From Apricaphanius iberus (Eukaryota; Chordata; Actinopteri; Cyprinodontiformes; Aphaniidae): DNA of 64,000 nucleotides. A program made the translations under genes and the position numbers. Shown piece after piece: positions 56,609 to 64,000 of the stretch (positions are counted from its first letter, which is position 1; every line of letters starts with the position of its first letter). The stretch spans positions 806,001 to 870,000 of the forward strand of contig JAPXFQ010001936.1 of the NCBI GenBank assembly GCA_028564705.1, in the 5' to 3' direction. The notes below the pieces were generated by a model. It searched no databases and was not told the DNA's origin. It worked only from the letters and a program-made list of their open reading frames with translations.

Positions 56609-57000
56609 GGCCGGGAACATGCTTGCTTTTTAACCCTGCGTAACGTCGCGTTGACACAAGCAGCAGGCTGTGTCCTGGGGACGTACTTGCTTGCGCACTA
56701 CACGTACTACTGGAGAGTTCCACTAGGAGGCAGAGTACAGCGGTCGGACCGTATAGAGGGGCGGATTTGTAATGTAGAGACAAAGCCAAAATGGAGACTT
56801 CAGATGGTTAGTCTTCAGATTACGACAGAAAAAGACAGCAGCAATGTCGTAGAAGGTACAATATTTACCGCTATTCGTACTTGTTTTCCTACTGCGTTGC
56901 ATTAATTTCAGAGGAAGTACACAATCGACACTTGAAACAAACGCGAGGCAGCCATGATAAACACGCATACGCGGAATTAAAAGCAAGTATGTTCCTGGCC
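56609..57000. mobile_element. PIF/Harbinger-like MITE just downstream of IFIT
   Basis: Flanked by TTA on both sides (56606-56608 and 57001-57003), the 3-bp TWA target typical of PIF/Harbinger. Termini are GGCCGGGAACATGCTTGC and, inverted, GGCCAGGAACATACTTGC. It is 392 bp with no transposase. It lies 28 bp beyond the IFIT stop codon, hence within its 3' UTR. Confidence 0.85.
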
Positions 57001-57028
57001 TTAGGGTTAAATCTGGCGTTCAAGAGCT

Positions 57029-60000
57029 CTAGACACCCTCCAGGTTCTCCAGAAACTCCTGGATCTGTCGGCACATTCCGGAGCGGCCGCGGTCTCGGAT
57101 CTTCTCCAGCGCCTTGATGCTGTTCTTGCGGCAGAAGGTGTCGTGGTTTATGGCCGCGGCCTTCATGTGATACTGGATCGACCGGTTCCTCTCCTGCCGG
57201 TCGAAGTGGAGGTACTTGGCGTAGTTGTTGTAGACGCACTGCTGGTCTGCCGCGTCCAGAGATGCCTGCAGCAGCTGCTTGTACATCTGATCCGGTTTCG
57301 TCAGCCCGCGACCTGACTTGGCCAACACGCTCGCCAGGTCCACCTTCTTTGTCAAACATGACCCGGGGTAGCAGGCGATGATGTCCTCCAACAGGCCGAT
57401 CGCTCGGTCGTAGGTTCTTTGGCTTGGGCGTCCGTCTCTGGAAAAGACGATCTTCCATTTGTAGCAGAGGGCGGCGCATCTCTTCAGGTACCGGGACTCT
57501 GGATGCTTCTTCAGGGCCCTCTCTGCCACGTCGATTCCTTCGTCGTAGGCGTCGATCTGCCGGTAGATCCTCAGCAGCGGTTTGATGCCGCTGTAGCAGC
57601 TGACGGGGTTCCGTAAGATCTTCTCCGACAGCTCCTGCGTCTCCTCCTTCACGTCCTCGCCTGCCTTGGCTCGTTGTTTCAGTTCGACGGCAGCCAGGTA
57701 CAGGTTCTCCGGGTCTTCCTCTCTGGCAGCTCTCAGGTCCTCCATGATGTGAGTCTCTGGGTCGTCATCGCTGTGCTTGAAAGTGCTCAGCAGCCCTATC
57801 ATTCGGCTGGTCTGCCACTCCACGACGTCCGGCTGCATCCGGATGGCGCTCTGGAAGATCTCCACTGCCTGCTTCTTCTTCTCTTTGTCAAACTTCATGA
57901 GGGTCCAGGCATTCTCAGCCAAGACCTCTGGGTGGATATCTCCCTTCTTATTCTTCATCAGATCATCAACCTTTGACAGGTAATCCTGAGTCTTCTCATC
58001 ATCACCCATTAGATGATGAAGCCAGGCCAGATTCCCAAAGTTTACCACCAACCAGGGACCTTCATCAGCATGTTTCTGCCTCTGGAAGGTCTCAGTGGCC
58101 CGGTTGAAGAGGTTCAGGGCCTCGTTAGAGGAGCCCAGCTTGTGTTGGACGAACCCCTGCAGGTTGTAAATGTGACCGAGCCAGAAGTTCCCCTCCTCGG
58201 TGCCGATGTCCTCCAGCTTATCCCTGATACGGTAGAGTTTGCTCCTGCAGGGGTCCAGATCCCAGGTGAAGTGGCACTCCAGGGCCTTTAGTCTGGGCTG
58301 GAGACTCTGAGCAGCGCTGGTTGAAGAAAACACATCATAAAAACAAACATTAATAGAGTTAAAGAGGATTATAAATCATGTAGGGCCAATCTCCAGCTTT
58401 AAGCTAGTATCCAATCTTCGTTCCAGGCCTGGCACCATTAGGTGGACCCGTCCAAGACAGATTACAACGCCCCTGTAAATTAGATTCATTAAAGGGAACC
58501 AAACATTGCAATTTCCCTAACAAGTAACTCTCATCAGTTCTCATACAACTCACAACACCAACCGGTAAAATTATTAACCAATAAATAAAAATAAGAGCAT
58601 CCCTGTGAACACAGTACACCTCTACAGAGCATATTAGTTGATGCTAGCAAGTAGCTATTAGCTAAGCTACAGTTAAACCATGGATGAAGAAAGAAGCAGC
58701 AGGACCGGAGCTAACGCTAAACCTTCTACTCTCAAATAATCAGTTAGCAAATGTTGAATTCTCTGTGAGTTAAGTTGACATTCTCATTGTGAATCAGAGG
58801 ACCGCTGTTAGCTCCACGTTAGCTCGTTTCTCTGAGCCAGCCGGAGCTGAGAGTTGTTGCGCTGTAGTAACTAAAAAGAGTCACTAGATGGCAGCCACCC
58901 TCTGTTACTAATGTTTTCTGTTATTTATTTAAATGTTTACACTTGTAACTGTAACTATTTATTGTAAACCCAATATTATCACAAAACAGAAGGGTGCTAT
59001 TTGTGGACTAATGAGCATGCTAACCGTACGATGGGAAAGTTTGTGAGAAATAAACACAAGAAAGGGACTTACAAAGGTTTTCAGCTGGAAGTTATGATAT
59101 ATTCCGGACGTAAGACTTGTTGACTCATTTTGTTGGAGGACATGAACTGGGCATAAATACCATTTTTGTTCTGAATGGTTTGACAAAAGCATTTTACCTC
59201 TCTATAGTGTATGATTGTATCCTTGACTGGGAAACATCAGGGCTACATCTCAGGTTTCTAATGATGCATAATATGTAGCTATACATTGAAACGGTGCCAC
59301 AAAGAAGACAGATTTGATCCTGGAACGTACATAAATTAGGTAAAAATATTATGGTAAAAGCTGTTTTATTTTGAAAAAAAAAAATCGCTGGATTCTCTCT
59401 GTTACATCCGGCTATAACTTTTTTGTATGCTTGAACTCCTTTTTTGTATGACTAAACTTTTTGTATGGTAGAACTATTTTTTAGTATGGTAGAACTACTT
59501 TTTTTTGTATGGTTGAACCACTTTTTTTGTTTGGTTAACTACTGTTTTGTATGGTTGAACCACTTTTTGTATGGTTGAACAATTTTTTTGTATGGTTGAA
59601 CTACTTTTTTGGTATGGTTGAACTTTTTTTTATGGTAGAACTACTTTTTGGTATGGATGAACTACACTTTTTTTATGGTTGAACAATTATTTTGTATGGT
59701 TGAACATTTTTTTTTATGGTAGAACTACTTTTTGTATGGTTGAACTTTTTGTATGGTAGAACTACTTTTTTGTATGGCTGACCATTTTTTTGTATGGTTG
59801 AACAATTATTTTATATGGTTGAACTATTTTTTTATGGTTGAACCACTTTTTTTCTTTGGTTAACTACTGTTTTTGTATGGTTGAACCACTTTTTTGTATG
59901 GTTAAACAATTTTTGTATGGTTGAACTACTTTTTGTATGGTTGAACTTTTTTTATGGTAGAGCTACATTTTGGTATGGTAGAACTACTTTTTTTGTATGG

Positions 60001-63000
60001 CTGACCATTTTTTTGTATGGTTGAACAATTATTTTGTATGGTTGAACTATTTTTTTATGGTTGAACCACTTTTTTGTATGGTTAAACTATTTTTGGTATG
60101 GTTGAACTACTTTTTTCGTATGGTTGAACTTTTTTTTATGGTAGAACTACTTTTTGGTATGGTTGAACTACCCTTTTTGTATGGTTGAACTATTGAACTA
60201 TTTTTTTGTATGGTTGAACTACTTTTTTCGTATGGTTAAACTTTTTTTTATGGTAGAACTATTTTTTGGTATGGTTGAACTACTCTTTTTGTATGGTTGA
60301 ACAATTATTTTGTATGGTTGAACATTTTTTTTTATGGTAGAACTACTTTTTGTATGGTTGAACTTTTTGTATGGTAGAACTACTTTTTTATGGTTGAACC
60401 ATTTTTTTTGTTTGGTTAACTACTGTTTTTGTATGGTTGAACCACTTTTTTTGTATGGTTGAACAATTTTTTGTATGGTTGAACAAATTTTTTTATGGTA
60501 GAACTACTTTTGTATGGCTGACCATTTTTTTGTATGGTTGAACAATTATTTTGTATGGTTGAACTATTTTTTTATGGTTGAACCATTTTTTTTGTTTGGT
60601 TAACTACTGTTTTTGTATGGTTGAACCACTTTTTTAATATGGTTGAACAATTTTTTGTATGGTTGAACAAATTTTTTTATGGTAGAACTACTTTTGTATG
60701 GCTGACCATTTTTTTGTATGGTTGAACAATTATTTTGTATGGTTGAACTATTTTTTTATGGTTGAACCATTTTTTTTGTTTGGTTAACTACTGTTTTTGT
60801 ATGGTTGAACCACTTTTTTTGTATGGTTGAACAATTTTTTTGTATGGTTGAACTACTTTTTTAGTATGGTTGAACTTTTTTTTATGGTAGAACTACTTTT
60901 TGGCATGGATGAACTACACTTTTTGTATGGTTGAACAATTATTTTGTATGGTTGAACAATTTTTTTTATGGTAGAACTACTTTTGTTTGGCTGGCCATTT
61001 TTTGTATGGTTGAACAATTATTTTGTATGGTTGAACTATTTTTTTATGGTTGAACCACTTTTTTTGTTTGGTTAACTACTGTTTTTGTATGGTTGAACCA
61101 CTTTTTGTATGGTTGAAAAATTTTTTGTATGGTTGAAATACTTTTTTCGTATGGTTGAACTTTTTTTTATGGTAGAACTACTTTTGTATGGCTGACCATT
61201 TTTTTGTATGGTTGAACAATTATTTTGTATGGTTGAACTATTTTTTTATTGGTTGAACCACTTTTTTGTTTGGTTAACTACTGTTTTTGTATGGTTGAAC
61301 CACTTTTTTGTATGGTTGAACTATTGAACTATTTTTTTGTATGGTTGAACTACTTTTTTCGTATGGTTGAACTTTTTTTTATGGTAGAACTACTTTTTGG
61401 TATGGTTGAACTACTCTTTTGTATGGTTGAACAATTTTTTTTGTATGGCTGAACTACTTTTTTGTATGGATGAACTACACTTTTTGTATGGTTGAACAAT
61501 TATTTTGTATGGTTGAACCATTTTTTTTATGGTTGACCTACTTTTTGTATGGTTGAACCACTGCAGCCATGTCCGTAACTTTCACACGTAGTGGAAACAG
61601 TCAATGAGTGTGGCGTGAGCAAAGATTCTAGAAGCTTTGGCTGTGGCCAAGTTATGGTTGAACATTTTTGTACGGTTGAACTACTGTTTTTATATTGTAG
61701 AACTATTTTTTGTATGGTTGAACCACTTTTTTTGTATGGTTGAACAATTTTTTTGTATGGCTGAAATACTTTTTTGGTATGGTTGAACTACTTTTTTTTT
61801 TCCGTATGGTTGAACCACTTTTTTGTATGGTTGAACCACTGCAGCCATGTCTAACATTCACACATAGTGGTAACAGTCACTATGTGAGTGGTGGGCGTGA
61901 GCAAAGACTGTAGAAGCGTTGGGTGTGGCCAAACTGACAGCAGCTCATGAATATGTAATGAGCAGCAGAAAACGTGATTTCTGGAACTCCCATTTTAAAT
62001 AGTAAAAATTTGTCTTAATATTTCTACTTTGAAGTTTGGAGGATACATTAGATCTACACATGCCCAGAGTGGCTAATCAGGAAAGTCGGGTTGATTCCAG
62101 ACGTTTTTTCATATGTAGCAGCTGTACAACAACTTTGCAGGCTGTTAAATTACAAAGCTGTACAGAACAGAGCACTATTGTACACTAATAAAATTATAAT
62201 TACATGACTTGTGAAATAAAGTGGGCTGGTCTGAGGCAAGAAACCACAGGGCAGAAAACGAGTCCCACTGGATCTATATTTATTATTATATTTAAAAAAT
62301 AAACCCCAGTATTTTTTATGTCAGTTGTTTCTGTTTATTTTTTTGCATCTATCCGCCACTCTATATGAATATTATTTGACAATCAGTGGATATAATAAGG
62401 TCGGGGACCACTGGATTATATTATTGAGGCACTTCAATCTGCTACTAGACCTTTTAACCATATTTGGAAGATTGATTTGATATTAATAATCATCAGGGTC
62501 TTTCTGCTTCATTTCTCCACGCTTCCCTTCTTCCCTCCATCTTCTAAACTAATTCATCCTGTTTCTATTCCTTCTTTTTCCTCTATTTGGAGTCAAGAAA
62601 ATGTATGAAAAGGTTTTAAAAAAAACGAAACATATATTCTGACTACTTCTACTTCCATATACTGACTGTTTTCCACCCCCCCACCCCCCCACCCCCGGGT
62701 TAACACTTTCCTCACATGCACTACGTTTTCACCAACAGGAAATAAGAATTATTCTGTTTTATTAACAGAAAATTGGGGTTTTGAAACCAACTTTGTCAAG
62801 TTTTGTTGATTTATTAATCAAGATGAATAAAACAGAAAATCTAAAGTAATTGTCAATGACAAAAAAATTACTTAAATGGCAGTAAGTAAAATACTTTCAA
62901 TTGACCAAATGAACAATCTTAATTACACTGGAATGAAAAATGAAAAATACTAAATGATGGATTCAATTTTTTAAAAATGAACACCATTAAATTTAAATAT

Positions 63001-63233
63001 GTGGTTCTGGTTATAATAACTAGCATGTAAGTTAATTTTACTTACATTAGTTGCTCCAACACATAATTACCTAGTGTACTACTGTGTACTATTTTTTTGT
63101 ATTATTTTAAATTCAATCGGTTTGCATGTTGTTGTTTTTTTACTAATCAGATCTTACACTGTATATGGATAAAAAGATGAAATTATTGGTGAAAATGTAA
63201 AGTTATTATCATAAGCTGCGTCTCTTACCTCAT
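57029..63233 (-). CDS. ifit: Interferon-induced protein with tetratricopeptide repeats (IFIT)
   Basis: Exon 1 codes only ATGAG (63233-63229), then donor GTAAGAG. Exon 2 is 58316-57029, after acceptor TTCAACCAG. The phase 2 join gives MSAAQSLQPRLKALECHFTW and 430 aa ending FLENLEGV. A first exon ending just past the start codon is the classic IFIT gene structure, which is why the GTG inside the open frame was rejected. CHFTWDL, HIYNLQGFVQHKLGSSNEAL, WLVVNFGNLAWLHHLMGD and HPEVLAENAWTLMKF are TPR-helix signatures of the family. About nine TPRs are expected across the superhelix. IFITs bind non-self 5' RNA ends and block translation during the interferon response. The intron (4912 bp) contains a minisatellite. 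Ortholog number cannot be set. Confidence 0.95.
58530..58975. repeat. Interspersed repeat, copy 3 of 3 (CACTAGATGGCAGCC family), in IFIT intron
   Basis: Shares with 41540-41920 the words CAACAAGTAACTCTCA/TAACAAGTAACTCTCA, TCTACAGAGCA(C/T)ATTAG, GCTAGCAAGTAGCTA and AAAGAGTCACTAGATGGCAG, in the same order and orientation. Both termini are missing. Confidence 0.6.
59400..61560. repeat. TATGGTTGAAC minisatellite in IFIT intron
   Basis: More than 2 kb of tandem units of about 20-25 bp built on TTTTTGTATGGTTGAAC(T/C)AC, with variable T-tract lengths and variants (TATGGTAGAACTAC, TTTGGTTAACTACTG, TATGGCTGACCATT). Blocks of several variants recur in the same order roughly every 190-240 bp, giving a higher-order structure. 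Confidence 0.9.
61561..61935. repeat. Duplicated ~90-bp unit bordering the minisatellite
   Basis: CACTGCAGCCATGTC, then CACAC(G/A)TAGTGG(A/T)AACAGTCA, GTGAGCAAAGA and TGTGGCCAA, occurs twice (from about 61559 and from about 61838). The copies are separated by a further short array of the TATGGTTGAAC repeat. The same phrase pair ends the region. Confidence 0.75.
61936..63228. other. Remainder of IFIT intron
   Basis: AT-rich. A C-rich tract (CCACCCCCCCACCCCCCCAC-type) lies at about 62676-62696. No gene or element recognised. Confidence 0.3.
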
Positions 63234-63320
63234 CTTTCAGCTGGTTTCTGCTATTTTTGTTGTTTCTTCAGTGTTTTTTCTCAGCGTCTCTCTGTTTGTG
63301 GCGCAGCTGCAGAACGATCT
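63234..63320 (-). other. IFIT 5' UTR
   Basis: The sequence between the TATA box and the ATG is about 80 nt long. The exact cap site is inferred from the TATA position. The start context on the - strand is CTGAAAGATGAG. Confidence 0.6.
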
Positions 63321-63341
63321 CCCGGAGCTCGGGCTGCGCGT

Positions 63342-63492
63342 CTTATATGCGGGTCGACGTCTCCCGACGACCCGTGGCCGAAGCGTCATTGGTCCGGGTT
63401 TTTACAGCGAGAGGCGGGACGTCGCTTCAGTCGGACGAACTTTAGCTTTCTGTTTCACGGGAATGGGAACTAAATGCGGTGAAACGAAACTA
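63342..63492 (-). promoter_or_regulatory. IFIT core promoter: TATA box and ISRE elements
   Basis: In - strand orientation: an imperfect element TAGTTTCGTTTCACC (63492-63478, half-site spacing 1), then GTGAAACAGAAAG (63458-63446), which fits GAAANNGAAA exactly, a CCAAT word within GGACCAATGACG near 63390, and GCATATAAGA (TATA, 63350-63341). IRF and ISGF3 complexes bind GAAANNGAAA elements, in keeping with interferon induction of IFIT genes. Confidence 0.85.
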
Positions 63493-64000
63493 TCATAAGG
63501 AAACAAAGGAGCCTTTTGACCTAGTTTCTCGGCTTAAAAGTCGGCAAATGAAACATTATTGAGACTATATAAACAAATTTCCTCATCAGGAACTTTAGAA
63601 AAAAATGTCTCCGTAGTTTCTATAATTTTCTCCAGAGAGTCACTTTGTTTTAAGTTTCAAATTTCAGAAGATGAAACTTAAGTCGCTCAGAAGCGTTTAT
63701 CAGAACAATTAAATGATATAAACCTGACTTCAGATACGCGGTGTCCTATCTTTGTGATGAGCACTTTCAGCGCATCTTTTGATTAAATTTAACAGACATT
63801 ACCGTGAAATAGAAGGCATGCAAATGACCTGGAGACTTAATTTTAATAAAATAGTGTTAAATATACAGTATTTATGGTGTGAAACTTGTGTAAAATGTAA
63901 ATTGATAAATTACGGGGGTTAGAAGTCGTGTTAGATATTTAAGATATATTGCCAAAAGCAACTTAAAGTAGTGTAACTCAGTTACATTTTTAAGGCAGTA
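63493..64000. other. Upstream of IFIT, no recognised feature
   Basis: AT-rich. No exon, RNA gene or classifiable repeat is visible up to the window edge. Confidence 0.3.

Noticed and set aside
58317..58333. GTG start for IFIT inside the long open frame
   Set aside because: These bases are the intron end. The ATGAG exon at 63229-63233 joins in phase and restores the family N-terminus.
59997..61452. Plus-strand frames reading MVELLF/MVEPLF repeats
   Set aside because: They are translations of the TATGGTTGAAC minisatellite and have no gene structure.
59400..61560. CRISPR-like array
   Set aside because: Units are contiguous and variable without unique spacers, and the DNA is vertebrate.
63478..63492. 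Perfect ISRE
   Set aside because: Half-site spacing is one base (GAAACGAAAC), not two. It was kept only as an imperfect element beside the correctly spaced one at 63446-63458.

Overview
The window is vertebrate nuclear DNA, almost certainly from a teleost fish, probably a spiny-rayed one. It has spliced genes with GT-AG introns, teleost-type Tc1, hAT, L2 and SINE repeats, and AT-rich gene-poor spacers. Five protein-coding genes can be supported by complete exon structures: three GIMAP (AIG1-type) GTPases on the + strand, prpf38a on the + strand, and one IFIT gene on the - strand. The rest is mostly transposon debris, much of it nested.

Layout. 1-1310: a 3' piece of a non-LTR retrotransposon (- strand). 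1737-9120: GIMAP gene 1, with a tiny first exon and a large second exon separated by a 6.4 kb intron that contains an apparently intact Tc1 transposon and a decayed L2 element. 9.1-22.8 kb: gene-free and repeat-rich, with hAT-like insertions, relic transposase and LINE pieces, a tandem repeat, an LTR and an L2 3' end. 22.8-23.4 kb: a truncated GIMAP pseudogene with a SINE in its intron. 23.8-24.5 kb: an unrecognised membrane-protein-like open frame. 24951-26047 and 29307-30653: GIMAP genes 2 and 3, a recent tandem pair whose promoters, first exons and introns are nearly identical. 33.6-37.7 kb: a non-autonomous LTR retrotransposon whose 5' LTR was hit by an L2, which was in turn hit by a MITE. 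38481-49672: prpf38a in ten exons, with a nest of hAT elements in intron 5. 50-57 kb: MITEs and unrecognised sequence. 57029-63233: IFIT in two exons, with a TATA/ISRE promoter near 63.4 kb and a 2.4 kb minisatellite in its intron.

How the genes relate. GIMAP GTPases and IFIT proteins are immune effectors, and IFIT is interferon-induced. The IFIT promoter carries a correctly spaced ISRE. prpf38a is a spliceosomal housekeeping gene with an ETS-type promoter and is unrelated in function. All three GIMAP proteins end in Cys-aliphatic-Leu-Gln, a CaaX prenylation signal, preceded in each by a glycine-rich hydrophobic stretch. This suggests a membrane-anchored GTPase set comparable in design to prenylated GBPs, and it is the most interesting protein-level observation here.

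Limits. Everything comes from reading sequence and conceptual translation. Exon boundaries were checked by frame and splice consensus but not against transcripts, and repeat family names are assigned by remembered motifs.
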